From: Olsenella profusa F0195
GTDB lineage: Bacteria > Actinomycetota > Coriobacteriia > Coriobacteriales > Atopobiaceae
Direction of reading: 5' to 3'
Length of the DNA: 64,000 nt
NCBI RefSeq assembly: GCF_000468755.1
Contig: NZ_AWEZ01000064.1
Span: 1 to 64,000, forward strand
Below the pieces are notes generated by a model, which had not been told where the DNA came from, did no database searches, and worked only from the letters and a program-made list of their open reading frames with translations. Positions 53,427 to 63,582 of the stretch are shown here, piece by piece (within the stretch, counting starts at the first letter, position 1; the number at the start of each line of letters is the position of its first letter). The translations under genes and the position numbers were made by a program.

Positions 53427-54441
53427 GGAAGGCACCTCCCGTCCCCTGTGATGCGATCCCCGCCTGGTCATAGGCATCCACGATGCGCGCCACCAGGCTG
53501 TGACGCACGATGTCACCCACATCGAGGTCTACGAACTCGATGCCCTCCAGACCGTTCAGCACGCTCCGGGCGCTCTCGAGGCCACCCCTGCCCAGGAGGT
53601 CGCGCTGGGATCGGTCACCCGTCACCACGAACGTGGACGAGAACCCCAGGCGCGTGAGGAACATCTTCATCTGCTCGGGCGTGGTGTTCTGCGCCTCGTC
53701 CAGGATCACGAAGGCGTCGTTCAGCGTGCGTCCGCGCATGAAGGCGAGAGGCGCGATCTCGATGGTCCCCTGCTCGATGAGGGCATTGCCGCGCTCGACG
53801 TCGGTGAGGTCGAAGAGGGCGTCGTAGAGGGGACGCACGTATGGGTCGAGCTTCTCCTGCAGCGTGCCCGGCAGGTATCCAAGCGACTCCCCCGCCTCCA
53901 CGACGGGGCGCGTGAGCACGATACGACTCACCTCGTGGCGCTTGAGCGCCGCCACCGCCATGGCCATGGCGAGGTAGGTCTTGCCGGTGCCTGCGGGCCC
54001 CATGCCGAACGTGATGGTGTTGGCGGCGATGGAGTCCACGTAGCGCTGCTGCCCTGCCGTCTTGGGGCGCACCGCACGGCCGCGATATGTGAGCAGAATG
54101 CTCGAGGCGCTCTCGCTCGCCTCCTGGGCACCACACCCCACCTGACCGATGATGAGGTCAACATCCTCGGCCGTGGGCACGTCTCCCCGCTCGACGAGAT
54201 GGATGAGACGCGAGAACACGCTCGTGACCTGCTCGACCTCGGCGGAGGCGCCCATCACGAGAATCTGGTCCCCTCGTACGGTGATGATGGCATCGAAGGC
54301 GCCCTCGATGCGCCTGAGCAGCGCGTCGCTCGGCCCCATGAGCATCAGGGGGTCAACGGAATCCGGTATGGTGAGTCTCACATGGGTAGGCTGCATAGAT
54401 TCCGTGTGGTCCCTTCTCGCACGAGCGTCTGTGCCCCTCAT
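53416..54441 (-). CDS. phoH: PhoH-family ATPase
   Basis: This 341-residue protein has an N-terminal KH-like region and a RecA-like ATPase core with Walker A GPAGTGKTYLAMAMA and Walker B VILDEAQNTT, followed by VVTGDRSQRDL. PhoH proteins are thought to help RNA metabolism along with YbeY. ATG 54441 overlaps the mtaB stop (ATGA); an ATG at 54396 (MQPTHV) is the other option and would remove a poorly conserved 15-residue leader. The domain is complete in either case. Confidence 0.93.
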   Translation of the reverse strand: MRGTDARARRDHTESMQPTHVRLTIPDSVDPLMLMGPSDALLRRIEGAFDAIITVRGDQILVMGASAEVEQVTSVFSRLIHLVERGDVPTAEDVDLIIGQVGCGAQEASESASSILLTYRGRAVRPKTAGQQRYVDSIAANTITFGMGPAGTGKTYLAMAMAVAALKRHEVSRIVLTRPVVEAGESLGYLPGTLQEKLDPYVRPLYDALFDLTDVERGNALIEQGTIEIAPLAFMRGRTLNDAFVILDEAQNTTPEQMKMFLTRLGFSSTFVVTGDRSQRDLLGRGGLESARSVLNGLEGIEFVDLDVGDIVRHSLVARIVDAYDQAGIASQGTGGAFHDE

Positions 54442-55703
54442 GATAGCCTGCCGAGCAGGCTCGCGTCATCCAAGACGGAGCGGACGCACGCCCGCACGAG
54501 GGATCCCACGGGTACCGAGGGATCAAGGTGCAGGTCAAAGAGGCCGCCCGTCACACCGCGGCCCGCGCGCTCCACAAGGACCAGCTGCTCGGATCCCACC
54601 ATGCGCTCGGCCTCCGACCGGCGCATGCGACGGGCCAGCTCCCGCATGCGACGGCTCCGTCGTGCCATCTCCCGGGGGTCGACCTGCCTGGGCGCCGTGG
54701 CGGCGGGTGTGCCGGGACGCCTGGAGTAGCGGAACACGTGCATGCGCGAGAAGGCCATCTCCTCGCAGAAGGCCAGGCTCTCCTCGAACTCGCCCTCGGT
54801 CTCGCCAGGAAAGCCCACGATGAGGTCCGTCCCCAGCGAGAGCTTGGGCAGCCGATCGCGTGCGTATGCCACGACCTGGCGATACGCCGCCGTATCGTAG
54901 GCCCGGCACATGCGCCTGAGCGTGGCATCCGATCCCGACTGCAGGCACACGTGCAGGAAGGGGGCCACGCGCCCGCCGTGACGTGCCATGGCGTCCACCA
55001 GCCGCTCCGTCACGTCGGGCGGCTCGATGGAGCCGATGCGCACGCGCCCCACGTCCGAACGCGCCATGACGAGGTCGAGAAGCCCCGCAAGGTCGAGCCC
55101 ACCGTCCCGATAGCGGCCGATGTTGATGCCCGTGAGCACGACCTCCCGCGCCCCTCGCCCGCAGGTCTCGTCCAGACGGCTCAGCACCTCGACCGCCGGG
55201 AGCGAACGGCCTCTGCCCCGTGCCTTCCATACGATGCAGTAGCTACAGCGGTTGTCACAACCGTCCTGGATCTTGATCGCGGGTCTCGTGCGCCCCGTGG
55301 GCGTCACGCCCTCGCAGGCAGACGGTACGCCACCCCCTTGGCCCACCAGCGAGATGACGCGCCCTGCCACCAACGACTTGTCCGCCTCGACGGTCACGTT
55401 GGGGGCAAGGCCCGAGAGCTCCGACGCAAAGAGGCTGGCAACGCAGCCTGTGACGATGACCTCGGGCGCCTGTGCGAGCGTCGCCATGCGACGCACCGTC
55501 TTGCGCGTCTTTGCCTCGGCCTCACCCGTCACGGCACAGCTGTTGACCACGATGGCGTCCGCGGCCGCGGGTGCGGTGGGGACAAGCCCAGCGGCCTCGA
55601 GCCGCGCCGCGATGTCGTCGAGCTCCACGCGGTTGACGCGACAGCCTAGGTTGACGAAGGCGACGGAACCGCCGCTCACGAACGCTTCCTCCCGCGGCGC
55701 CAC
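54438..55703 (-). CDS. mtaB: tRNA t6A37 methylthiotransferase MtaB
   Basis: This 421-residue radical SAM enzyme adds methylthio to t6A37 in ANN-reading tRNAs. Cluster ligands are Cys21 (NLGCRVN), Cys56, Cys87 and the radical SAM cysteines 149, 153 and 156 (CDNRCSYC). [12 protein letters not shown] and [13 protein letters not shown] are typical. It has the short C-terminal TRAM-like end of MtaB rather than the MiaB form. Its start overlaps dnaJ by 28 bases in another frame. dnaJ-mtaB-phoH order matches many Firmicutes and actinobacteria. Confidence 0.93.
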   Translation of the reverse strand: MAPREEAFVSGGSVAFVNLGCRVNRVELDDIAARLEAAGLVPTAPAAADAIVVNSCAVTGEAEAKTRKTVRRMATLAQAPEVIVTGCVASLFASELSGLAPNVTVEADKSLVAGRVISLVGQGGGVPSACEGVTPTGRTRPAIKIQDGCDNRCSYCIVWKARGRGRSLPAVEVLSRLDETCGRGAREVVLTGINIGRYRDGGLDLAGLLDLVMARSDVGRVRIGSIEPPDVTERLVDAMARHGGRVAPFLHVCLQSGSDATLRRMCRAYDTAAYRQVVAYARDRLPKLSLGTDLIVGFPGETEGEFEESLAFCEEMAFSRMHVFRYSRRPGTPAATAPRQVDPREMARRSRRMRELARRMRRSEAERMVGSEQLVLVERAGRGVTGGLFDLHLDPSVPVGSLVRACVRSVLDDASLLGRLS

Positions 55704-56857
55704 GCCCGGTTGCCACGCCGCTCGCCCGCCCGGGCGTCAGGACCCGACGCCCCACCCGCACTCCTGCCCCTGCGGACGTCCACCATCCGCGCGATGGCGT
55801 CGCGCTCCTCGTGCGTAAGGTCCTGGGGCGTGCTCACCTGCACGATGCAGAACAGGTTGCCACGGGCATTGGAACCCAGACGGGGCATCCCGCGCCCCTC
55901 CACGCGAATCTGTTCCCCGTACTGCGTGCCTCCCGGAATGGCGACCCCCACGACCTCGTCCGCCAGAATGCCGCAAACGCTCACGGTGGTTCCCACGACG
56001 GCTTCGAGGGAATCGACCGTCACCCTGCAGAAGAGGTCATCGCCCTGACGCTCGAACGTGGCATGCTGCTCGACGTCAATGGAGACCACGAGGTCACCGG
56101 ACGTGGCACCCCGTACGCCCGCCTCGCCCCTGCCCGTAAGCGAGAGCGATTGTCCCGCATGCACGCCTGCGGGCACCTTGACCTCCACGGTCTCGCGCGA
56201 GGGCGTGCGACCTTGGCCGTCGCAGGTCTCGCAGGGCTTGTCGATCACCTGGCCGGTGCCACCGCAGTCGGGACACACGCTCTGTGACTGCATCTGCCCA
56301 AAGATGGTGCGCTGGACCTCGACCACGCGACCGGTGCCGCCGCAGCGCTTGCAGGTGGCCTGGTGGCCGCCCTCGGCAGCGCCCGTGCCACCGCAGTCGT
56401 CACAGGGGGCAAGGCGCTCGTAGGAGATGGTCTTGGTGCAGCCCGCCGCCGCCTCCTCGAGGGTGATGTGCAGCGTGATGCCCATGTTGCGGCCCTGCGT
56501 GCGCCCGTTGCGCTGCCCCGAGGAGCCACCCCGGCCCCCAAAGAATGAGTCAAAGATGTCATTGATGCCAAAGCCGCCACCAAAGATGTCTGACATGTCC
56601 ACATAGTCGGCCCCAAAGCCGCCGGGGCCCTCGGCGGTGCCATATCGATCGTAGTTGGCACGCTTGCGCTCGTCGGACAGGACGGCATATGCCTCGTTGA
56701 CCTGCTTGAACTTCTCCTCGGCATGAGGGTCGTCACTCACGTCGGGATGCAGCTGGCGCGCCTTTCTCAAGAAGGCGCGCTTTATCGTCTTGGCGTCAGC
56801 CGAACGGTCGACGCCCAAGATGTCGTAGTAGTCAGTCTCAGATGCTGCCAATCTCAC
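55676..56857 (-). CDS. dnaJ: Chaperone DnaJ
   Basis: This ~393-residue Hsp40 has a J domain ([15 protein letters not shown] in LHPDVS), a G/F-rich stretch, four zinc repeats ([32 protein letters not shown]) and a complete C-terminal substrate-binding region. The ORF has no ATG at the expected place; GTG 56857, four bases after GGGAG, is used, while TTG 56851 or TTG 56860 are alternatives. The C-terminus has a basic tail ([14 protein letters not shown]). No dnaK or grpE is next to it, so this is probably a DnaJ2-type locus. Confidence 0.92.
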   Translation of the reverse strand: MRLAASETDYYDILGVDRSADAKTIKRAFLRKARQLHPDVSDDPHAEEKFKQVNEAYAVLSDERKRANYDRYGTAEGPGGFGADYVDMSDIFGGGFGINDIFDSFFGGRGGSSGQRNGRTQGRNMGITLHITLEEAAAGCTKTISYERLAPCDDCGGTGAAEGGHQATCKRCGGTGRVVEVQRTIFGQMQSQSVCPDCGGTGQVIDKPCETCDGQGRTPSRETVEVKVPAGVHAGQSLSLTGRGEAGVRGATSGDLVVSIDVEQHATFERQGDDLFCRVTVDSLEAVVGTTVSVCGILADEVVGVAIPGGTQYGEQIRVEGRGMPRLGSNARGNLFCIVQVSTPQDLTHEERDAIARMVDVRRGRSAGGASGPDARAGERRGNRAWRRGRKRS

Positions 56858-56914
56858 CAATCTCCCAAGCAAACGTCAACGTACATCCACTGCCACGCGC
56901 CACCATGGCTCACC

Positions 56915-58018
56915 TTATCTGCCGGTGTAACCGGAATAGCCCATGGAGACGCACCCCTGCATCCACTCAAACAGCAGCGCAAAGAAGATCGCGTTGGTTG
57001 CACCTCCGGCCATGGCACGCGAGCCCTGCTGCCACCATCTCTTAGGGTGCCTGACCCCCTCGCGGAAGGCAAACCAGCTTCCCAAGAGCAGCAGCACCAC
57101 GATGATGCCAGCCATGGACGCAAGGTCATTGAAGATGAGGCCCAGTAGGATGAAGGGCAGTGCGAACCCCAGCGTGGAGAAGCCAAACTGCTGTCGGGGT
57201 GTCACGCGCTCCCCCGCCACGCTCACGCGGCACACGAAGTCGCCCGCCTCGCTGCCGTTGGTGCCCGCATTGCCCATGCCCGACACGCGCACCTCGTCGC
57301 CATCGTGCGCGTGGGCGGGAATCGTGACCACCACCTCGCTCGCAGAGAGCACGCGACCGCTGCCCCCGCAGGTCGGGCAGGGATCGATGACCACCTTGCC
57401 CGTGCCCTCGCACTCGGGGCATTCCATCTCGAACATGCCGATGCCGAAGAGTCCCGTGAGGTCCACGGACATGTGGCCCGTGCCTCCGCAGGTGGGGCAG
57501 GTCTCGGCATGCTCGCGGTGCACGGAGCCCTGACCCGCACAGGCATCGCAGCTCACATAGCGCTGGTAGGTGACGCCACGCGTACAGCCCTCCCGTGCCG
57601 CCTCCTGGTCGAGCTCCACCTCGTAGATGACATCGGCACCGGCCTTGGGGTTGTAGGAGCGTGAGCGGACCGTCCGACCTGCCCGGCCTCCAAAGCCATC
57701 GAAGGGGAAGCCCCAGCCAAAGGGCGATCCCCACACATCGCCCCCATAGGTTCGTGGGTCCTGAGGTGGCGCACCGGCCCCATAGCCAAAGGAAGCACCG
57801 GAACGCATGGCATCATAGCGGCGGCGCTTGTCGTCATCGGACAGGACGGCGTAGGCTTCGGAGACCTCCTTGAAGCGCTCCTCGGCATCCGGTGCCTTGT
57901 TGACGTCCGGATGGAGCTTGCGTGCCTTCTGCTGGAAGGCGCGGCGGATGTCATCCTTGGATGCACTCTTGTCAACGCCAAGGATCGCGTAGTAGTCCTT
58001 CTCGTTCATGGACGCCAT
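56915..58018 (-). CDS. Membrane-anchored DnaJ-like protein
   Basis: This 367-residue protein has a J domain (HPD at 36-38), a glycine/aromatic-rich linker and the four-repeat zinc region ([32 protein letters not shown]), plus one beta module ([16 protein letters not shown]). The second C-terminal beta domain and dimerisation region are replaced by about three hydrophobic segments (~281-297, 301-318 and ~337-352). It would place a J domain and zinc finger at the inner membrane face. ATG 58018 has GGGAG eight bases upstream. It lies 57 bases before dnaJ, presumably after a gene duplication. Confidence 0.8.
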   Translation of the reverse strand: MASMNEKDYYAILGVDKSASKDDIRRAFQQKARKLHPDVNKAPDAEERFKEVSEAYAVLSDDDKRRRYDAMRSGASFGYGAGAPPQDPRTYGGDVWGSPFGWGFPFDGFGGRAGRTVRSRSYNPKAGADVIYEVELDQEAAREGCTRGVTYQRYVSCDACAGQGSVHREHAETCPTCGGTGHMSVDLTGLFGIGMFEMECPECEGTGKVVIDPCPTCGGSGRVLSASEVVVTIPAHAHDGDEVRVSGMGNAGTNGSEAGDFVCRVSVAGERVTPRQQFGFSTLGFALPFILLGLIFNDLASMAGIIVVLLLLGSWFAFREGVRHPKRWWQQGSRAMAGGATNAIFFALLFEWMQGCVSMGYSGYTGR

Positions 58019-58049
58019 AGAGGGGTCTCCCAAAGCTGTAAAGGCTGGA

Positions 58050-58083
58050 CAACCTCTTGATTATCCCCCATCACGGGAGGTTG
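58050..58083. repeat. Short inverted repeat between the RpiR gene end and the DnaJ-like gene
   Basis: CAACCTC (58050-58056) and GAGGTTG (58077-58083) form a 7-bp inverted repeat with a 20-base spacer, 32 bases upstream of the DnaJ-like start. It does not match CIRCE or the HAIR motif. It may be an operator or a weak terminator of the RpiR gene. Confidence 0.3.
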
Positions 58084-58134
58084 ATTCACATGGCGCAAAG
58101 CAAACAGAAGGAGGAAAGTGGACGTGGGGATGGT

Positions 58135-58977
58135 CTACTCCTTCCAAGAGGCAATTTCGAGTTCTGTCTCCTCCCCCTTCTTCTCCTTTGTCACTCCCAG
58201 CTCCATATTGATGGCGTACAGGATGGCGTCAGCCATGAGTAGTTCACCTAAGTGGCTCTCAAGGCCATGCTGTATCTTCGTTAGAATGCCATCGCTTGAC
58301 CCAGAGTCTATCGCGCAGTGTGCTGCCTTGCCAATCGTAGACTCGAGGTCGCCGGTCATTGCAATCACCTTGAGCTTGTGTCGTTTCGCAAACTTGACGA
58401 TTTGCAAGGTTATCGTTGATGATCCCGACTTCGAAATGGCAACGAGCACGTCGCCAGGGCCCGAATTGGCGACGTAGTTCATGGTGTTTTCGGGGACTGC
58501 CGAAGAGAACGACCGAATCCCAAAGCGATTGAGCCGAAAGGATACGTCCTGCGCAATGGCGGCAGTGTTTCCGGCACCGGTAACGACAACTATGTCCGCC
58601 TTGCAAAGCATCTTGGCGGCCTTTGCAATGGCTTCTTTGTTGCCTTCGTTCTCCAGGGTCTTAAGGCGGGCAATATCCGTGTTGATGACGTGACCGATGG
58701 GATCCTCATCGATGTTGTCCGTCTCGGTGGTACCTCTATAGCCGATGTCGCGGGACATGGCAAGACGCATCTGGTAATATCCCTTAAAACCCGCGTGCTG
58801 GCACATCCTTACAATCGTTGCATCGCTGACCCCACTTGCCTTTGCAAGGGTGGATGTACTCATCTCAAGCACTGACTCGGGATTGGCCATGACATACTTG
58901 GCAACTTTACGCTCTGCGTCATGCAGCTTTGGGTAGGAGCCACGAAGAGTATCGATAACGCTGGTTTGCTTGTTCAT
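58135..58977 (-). CDS. RpiR-family transcriptional regulator (HTH + SIS)
   Basis: This 280-residue regulator has an N-terminal HTH_6 domain (LHDAERKVAKYVMANPE and TLAKASGVSDATIVRMCQHAGF, ~20-75) and a C-terminal sugar isomerase (SIS) domain that binds phosphosugars (VVVTGAGNTAAIAQDV and VLVAISKSGSSTIT). ATG 58977 with GAGGGG upstream fits the family start. It lies just downstream of the lyxose/PTS operon on the same strand, behind a strong hairpin, and is the likely sensor of its phosphorylated product. The base composition is lower in GC than the neighbouring dnaJ genes, as in the whole sugar operon. Confidence 0.9.
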   Translation of the reverse strand: MNKQTSVIDTLRGSYPKLHDAERKVAKYVMANPESVLEMSTSTLAKASGVSDATIVRMCQHAGFKGYYQMRLAMSRDIGYRGTTETDNIDEDPIGHVINTDIARLKTLENEGNKEAIAKAAKMLCKADIVVVTGAGNTAAIAQDVSFRLNRFGIRSFSSAVPENTMNYVANSGPGDVLVAISKSGSSTITLQIVKFAKRHKLKVIAMTGDLESTIGKAAHCAIDSGSSDGILTKIQHGLESHLGELLMADAILYAINMELGVTKEKKGEETELEIASWKE

Positions 58978-59058
58978 GTGAACATACCCCTCGCTGTCGC
59001 CAACTATCGTTAACAGTAGCTGATATCTCTCGTGACATGCTCCGTTATTCCTGGGTGT

Positions 59059-59093
59059 GTCTCCCAACGTGCCCTTACGGCACGTTGGGAGAC
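59059..59093 (-). terminator. Strong hairpin at the end of the lyxose/PTS operon
   Basis: A perfect 15-bp stem (59059-59073 with 59079-59093) and a five-base loop lie 15 bases past the lyxose isomerase stop and before the RpiR gene. No T tract follows on either strand, so termination may be factor-assisted; an RNA-stabilising role is also possible. Confidence 0.75.
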
Positions 59094-59108
59094 AGTGCGC
59101 CTTTGTGG

Positions 59109-59798
59109 TTAAAACGTAACATAATGCTTGTAGTCGGCATAGACGAGGTGGCGAGCTGGTTCGTCCTCCTCAACGCCGGGGATACGGTCTCCTACGTCAA
59201 TGAAGTTGTTATCGGTGAAGTCATCGTTACACTTGGAGACCTCAAAGGCCATGACATCACCCTCTCCAGGAATCGCCTGCCAGGTGTGATACTGATGGGG
59301 ACGCAACGTGATGCTCTCACCGGGGCTGAGCACGATACTACCGCCTGCCGGTACCGTCACGTTCCGTCCGTCCACATCTATGGTGACATCCTCATTTGAA
59401 AAGCCATCGTCATCCGCTGCCTGATAGAGCGTGAGTGACAGACGACCACCCCCTCGGTTGATAATGTCTTCCATTTTGTTCCAATGGTAATGATACGGGA
59501 GAATCTGGGAGTCCATGACATAGAGAAGCTTCTCGCAGTAGGGCTTTTGGTAGACCTCAGGCTTATGAACATTGCCATTCCTGAAGACAAAGGAGGTCAA
59601 TCCCGTCTTCTTGAAGTCTCCACCAAAGTCGGTAACATCCCATCCGAGCATGTTGTCGACTATCTCCCGATGATCCTCGCCAATCCCCTTCCACTCATCC
59701 GGCGTCAGGTATGCAAAGGGCGGAAGCGGCAGCCTGAACTCATCCCTACACGCCCTCATCACGTATTCGATGGCCGTATTGATCTCAGAGCGCCTCAT
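59109..59798 (-). CDS. D-lyxose isomerase (cupin)
   Basis: This 229-residue cupin metalloenzyme interconverts D-lyxose and D-xylulose (and D-mannose and D-fructose). The metal motif lies in YHYHWNKMEDIINRGGG (two His and a Glu), with a second His in RPHQYHTWQ. The N-terminal MRRSEINTAI start is typical. It overlaps the DUF4432 gene by 14 bases and belongs to an operon with xylulokinase, which would phosphorylate the D-xylulose formed. The family assignment is strong. Confidence 0.9.
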   Translation of the reverse strand: MRRSEINTAIEYVMRACRDEFRLPLPPFAYLTPDEWKGIGEDHREIVDNMLGWDVTDFGGDFKKTGLTSFVFRNGNVHKPEVYQKPYCEKLLYVMDSQILPYHYHWNKMEDIINRGGGRLSLTLYQAADDDGFSNEDVTIDVDGRNVTVPAGGSIVLSPGESITLRPHQYHTWQAIPGEGDVMAFEVSKCNDDFTDNNFIDVGDRIPGVEEDEPARHLVYADYKHYVTF

Positions 59799-60879
59799 GT
59801 GATCTCTCCTCTACTTGTACAGTGTCGCTAATGAACTGACGCACCTCGTCAGGATCGTCATAGATACGCAGCCTCACACCAAAGTGTCTGCGCTCCTGCG
59901 GCCCAATCGTCTTCATACGCCCTGCCGTACGTTCCGCGCTTCTTCCGCTCACAAAGGCATTCCCCGGTTCGATCCCCGCCACGTAGTTACCCTCTCCGAG
60001 AAACTTCCATTGCGTCAGACAGTCCAGTTCGTTGCGGAGGAACCGAATGCCAACCGCAAGGCCTATACCCTCGTTCGCAATGCCTGCCGTGCAGATGCCC
60101 CTTTGGTCAGCGAGCTGATGATAGTAGACGATGTCCTTGTAATGAGGCGTGGGGGCGAGGTAACACCAGTAGGGCTCTAGGCATGCGGCCGCATCACGGT
60201 CACGTGGTTCCACTGAACAGGAACGCCCGACAAATCGTGCGCCAGCATCCAATAGTGGATGCCCGAAGTTGAAATGGTAGAGAATCATGAGCTCAGACTC
60301 TTCGAACCCCTCGTTCTCCACCGTGTCGTCCACCTTAATCTCGTTACGCCCCACATCAATGAAAATCTTTCGATGTAGCACGAGGTTGCATCTCAGCGCC
60401 TTGGACTCTCTGACGTCACCAGAAACGAATATGCATTCCCGACCGTCATGTTCGGTCATCCCGTAAGAGACTGCCGTCGCGGGGATGTTTGAAATCCTGC
60501 CATGCAGGGGAAGGATCTCCCCACCATCCCGCTCGGGGCTACCGGTCGACGTAAGCCCACCGGTGACGAGCAGGCCGCCACCGTAACTCCTGAGCCAGCC
60601 ATCCTCGTATGCCTCGTAGTAGTCAGGGGCAACTTCCTGGTTGTATGATTGGTAAGAGATGGGCACGCCATGTAGGGCAAGCCTACCCAAATCCATCCCG
60701 CGGCTGGAGTTGACCTCCAGTATGAGACCTGCCCCATTGTTCACCTGCAGAATATGACTCCCCTGGGAGCGGCCCTCTTCGAGAACGAAGCGCCGCACGC
60801 CACAGAGCTGCGACGGATCACCGAAATATCGGCGGACGTCAGCACCCACATATGTCCGCCCCCTGACCGTCGCCCTCAT
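59785..60879 (-). CDS. DUF4432 (aldose-epimerase-like) protein
   Basis: This 364-residue protein of the galactose mutarotase-like fold shows EVNSSRGMDLGRLALHGVP, GLLVTGGLTSTGSPE, LPLHGRISNIPA and LYHFNFGHPLLDAGA, which mark the DUF4432 family. The His in LHGR and in HFNFGHP could act in catalysis. It may help anomer or epimer conversion of the transported sugar, but no activity is established for the family to my knowledge. It overlaps xylB by four bases and the isomerase by 14, so all three are co-translated. Confidence 0.75.
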   Translation of the reverse strand: MRATVRGRTYVGADVRRYFGDPSQLCGVRRFVLEEGRSQGSHILQVNNGAGLILEVNSSRGMDLGRLALHGVPISYQSYNQEVAPDYYEAYEDGWLRSYGGGLLVTGGLTSTGSPERDGGEILPLHGRISNIPATAVSYGMTEHDGRECIFVSGDVRESKALRCNLVLHRKIFIDVGRNEIKVDDTVENEGFEESELMILYHFNFGHPLLDAGARFVGRSCSVEPRDRDAAACLEPYWCYLAPTPHYKDIVYYHQLADQRGICTAGIANEGIGLAVGIRFLRNELDCLTQWKFLGEGNYVAGIEPGNAFVSGRSAERTAGRMKTIGPQERRHFGVRLRIYDDPDEVRQFISDTVQVEERSHEAL

Positions 60880-62354
60880 GACAGCATCATCTTCCGCTCA
60901 TGGAAAAAGTCCCGCAGTGAGGGGTATAGATGCCGATAGGATTCGTAGGCTTCCTCATAGCGTGGAATCGCACTCTCATCCGGCGTAATCCTGTGACCTT
61001 CCTGGGGCAGTGAGGCACAGGCCTCGCTGACGCTTTCGTATGCCCCTGCAGCAACAAGTCCCAAGATGCAGGAGCCTAAGCCCGGTCCCCTTTCGCCGTC
61101 CAAGACGAAGACCTCGCGTCCCAAGACACTTGCGACGATGCGTACCCAGAGGGCATTACGAGAGCCGCCACCACAGAGGGATACCTCCGAGACGTCCATC
61201 TCCGTCGACAGCGTGCGCTCGAAACTATCCCTCAGCGCAAACGCAACGCCCTCCATCACCGCCTGCGTCATCTGGTCGGCATGCGTGTCAAGGCTCATGC
61301 CCAGGAAGGCACCTCGGGCCTCGGCATCGTTGATGGGCGAACGTTCTCCCATCAGATAGGGCAGGAACATGACAGGGTTGTCTCCTAGGCGTACCCTCTC
61401 TAGGTTCTTGGAAACGCTATTACCTAGGACGTCATTCCACCAGGTATAGGCAGATGCTGCGCTCAGAATGCATCCCATGAGGTAATAGCCACCCGTGGCA
61501 TCGGCAAATGAGTGCAGGGCCGCATGTGGCTCACAGCGAAACCTCTTGGAGGGGGTGATGACTGTTCCGCTCGTTCCGATGGAAAGGAGGCACTGGCCCT
61601 CGTGCACGACACCACATCCCACGGCGGCGACGGCGTTGTCTCCCCCACCGGCCACCACAAGCGTTTCAGGACGCAACCCGAGCACCGAGGCCACATCGGG
61701 ACGAAGCGTCCCCACCGCTTCGTAGCTCTCATGGACCTGCGGGAGTGCGCTAACGTCAATGCCGCACCTCTCAAGCATCTCCGGCTGCCAACGTCTGTGC
61801 CTCACGTCAAAGAGGAGGGTACCGCTTGCATCCGAGACGTCCGTGCAGAAGGCTCCCGTGAGCTTGTATGCCAGATAGTCCTTGGGAAGCATCAGCTTCG
61901 CCATGCGTGCGAAGTTGTTCGCCTCGTTTCTGCGCAACCAAAGGACCTTAGGAGCCGTAAAGCCCGGGAAGGCGATGTTGGCACACCAGGAGAGCAGTCG
62001 CTCCCTTCCCACGTGCTCGTTGAGGTAGATGCACTCCTGTGTGCTGCGTCCGTCGTTCCAGAGAATCGCAGGACGAACCACCGTGTCATCCTCATCAAGG
62101 ACAACGAGACCATGCATCTGTCCGCAGAAGCTCATGGCGCGCACGGAGCTTGGGTCAGCCTTGGCCGACGCAAGGCACTCTTTGACCCCCATGAGAGACT
62201 CCCTGTACCAATCCTCGGGATTCTGCTCAGACCAACCACTGCGGGGATGTTCGCAGGGGTACGCTCGCGTGGCGGTCGCCAACACCTTCCCCCGTTCGTC
62301 AGCAAGAATGACCTTGACGGACGAGGTGCCCAGATCTATACCAAGTACCTGCAT
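60876..62354 (-). CDS. xylB: Xylulokinase
   Basis: This 492-residue FGGY carbohydrate kinase opens VLGIDLGTSSVKVILAD (phosphate-1 loop). It has FCGQMHGLVVLDED with the catalytic-region sequence, NDGRSTQEC, SDASGTLLFDV and the C-terminal LCGGGSRNALWVRIVASVLG. The pattern fits xylulokinase better than glycerol or ribulo kinases. ATG 62354 has GAGAGGAA upstream. It would make D-xylulose-5-phosphate from the product of the lyxose isomerase in the same operon. The link with PTS genes is unusual. Confidence 0.88.
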   Translation of the reverse strand: MQVLGIDLGTSSVKVILADERGKVLATATRAYPCEHPRSGWSEQNPEDWYRESLMGVKECLASAKADPSSVRAMSFCGQMHGLVVLDEDDTVVRPAILWNDGRSTQECIYLNEHVGRERLLSWCANIAFPGFTAPKVLWLRRNEANNFARMAKLMLPKDYLAYKLTGAFCTDVSDASGTLLFDVRHRRWQPEMLERCGIDVSALPQVHESYEAVGTLRPDVASVLGLRPETLVVAGGGDNAVAAVGCGVVHEGQCLLSIGTSGTVITPSKRFRCEPHAALHSFADATGGYYLMGCILSAASAYTWWNDVLGNSVSKNLERVRLGDNPVMFLPYLMGERSPINDAEARGAFLGMSLDTHADQMTQAVMEGVAFALRDSFERTLSTEMDVSEVSLCGGGSRNALWVRIVASVLGREVFVLDGERGPGLGSCILGLVAAGAYESVSEACASLPQEGHRITPDESAIPRYEEAYESYRHLYPSLRDFFHERKMMLS

Positions 62355-62433
62355 GCTCGCACGTTCCTCTCCGGGAGGTGCCCAAGCTGGCACCCCCGAT
62401 GTTCAATCATGCAGCTCATAAGGAGCGAAGCCA

Positions 62434-63525
62434 TCAATTTTCGGTAAAGCTGAGGTCATCGAAGCTCACGTCGTCTCCCGCATCGATGCCGGCAGCAGCG
62501 TCCTCTGGCTTATGCTTCAAGAACTGCAGGGCAATTGCGAAGACCACTGATCCGATTGCCAGAGCAATGAGCCAAAGAACCGGCTTGTTGATACCGGGAA
62601 TGGCAACAAAACCGCCCGATGGGACCTTAGAGGAGATGTCCCACAGCCCACAGAGCGCGCCGCTCACGCCTGCCCCAAGCGCTGTGCAGATAGTGATGCG
62701 GAAAAAGTCGTTCAGGATGATGGGAAAGGATCCCTCTGTGATCTGGAAGACGCCCATTACGAATGCCGTCTTGATGGCTTCCGTCTCCTCCCTCGAGAAA
62801 AGCTTTCTCTTGGTTGCGATGGAGATGAGGTAGCCGATGGTAAGGCCGAAGGGTGCAATCATGCTTGCCTGAATGAGATTTGCGATGGGCCCTCCCTGAC
62901 CCTCGGACAGGAGACCGACACTGAAGGCAAAGACCACCTTATTGATGGGACCGCCGTAGTCAACGGCAGAGAGAATGCCCACCACGAGACCAAACAGCAC
63001 GGATGCGCCCATGTTTCCTGACATAGATTTCAGCAGGCCCGTAATGGCATCGGTTAACCACGTGATGGGAACGCCGATAACATACTGCATAGCAAGACCA
63101 ATGACGAGCGATCCAATGAGTGGAAGGATGAGCTGCGGCAAAAGCCCTTGTACCCAGCCGGGAACCCTTAAGCTCTTAAGGAGCCACCTTGTCAGGAAGC
63201 CAACAAGGAAGCCGGAAATAATGCCGCCGATAAAGCCGAATCCGCTTGACTTGCAGAGGATGCCAAGCACCACGCCAGGTGCAATGCCGGCCTTGTCCGC
63301 AATTGAGTACGAAATACCTGCCGAAACGATGACGGGAATGAAGCCGAGGCACGTGCCTCCAAGCGTGGTAAGCAAATCAGGAAGGGATATCGTCGCACTG
63401 AAGGCATCCAGCGATGTTCCCCCAAGCAAGTTACCAATAACCATGAGCATGCCCGATGCGGCAACGTAGGGAATGAGGTATGCGATTGCCGTCATAAGAT
63501 GCTTTTTCAACTGAAGATTCTTCAC
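62434..63525 (-). CDS. Fructose-type PTS permease, IIC component
   Basis: This 363-residue membrane protein has about eight to ten hydrophobic segments and forms the sugar channel of a fructose-family PTS. Conserved strings are GVSYSI-like SAGISYSIADKAGIAPG, GFGFIGGIISGFLVGF, VDYGGPINKVVFAF and ITEGSFPIIL with the key Glu. The IIB and IIA parts are separate genes upstream. The C-terminus has an acidic tail. The transported sugar is unknown; the enzymes downstream suggest a pentose or a related sugar. Confidence 0.92.
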   Translation of the reverse strand: MKNLQLKKHLMTAIAYLIPYVAASGMLMVIGNLLGGTSLDAFSATISLPDLLTTLGGTCLGFIPVIVSAGISYSIADKAGIAPGVVLGILCKSSGFGFIGGIISGFLVGFLTRWLLKSLRVPGWVQGLLPQLILPLIGSLVIGLAMQYVIGVPITWLTDAITGLLKSMSGNMGASVLFGLVVGILSAVDYGGPINKVVFAFSVGLLSEGQGGPIANLIQASMIAPFGLTIGYLISIATKRKLFSREETEAIKTAFVMGVFQITEGSFPIILNDFFRITICTALGAGVSGALCGLWDISSKVPSGGFVAIPGINKPVLWLIALAIGSVVFAIALQFLKHKPEDAAAGIDAGDDVSFDDLSFTEN

Positions 63526-63582
63526 TCGTTCCTCCCTATGTGAGATGTATGCATGGATATATGGCCCGTTCCAAGGCGTGTT

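Noticed and set aside
58019-58134. CIRCE or HAIR heat-shock operator before the DnaJ genes
   Set aside because: The only inverted repeat (CAACCTC-N20-GAGGTTG) matches neither consensus.
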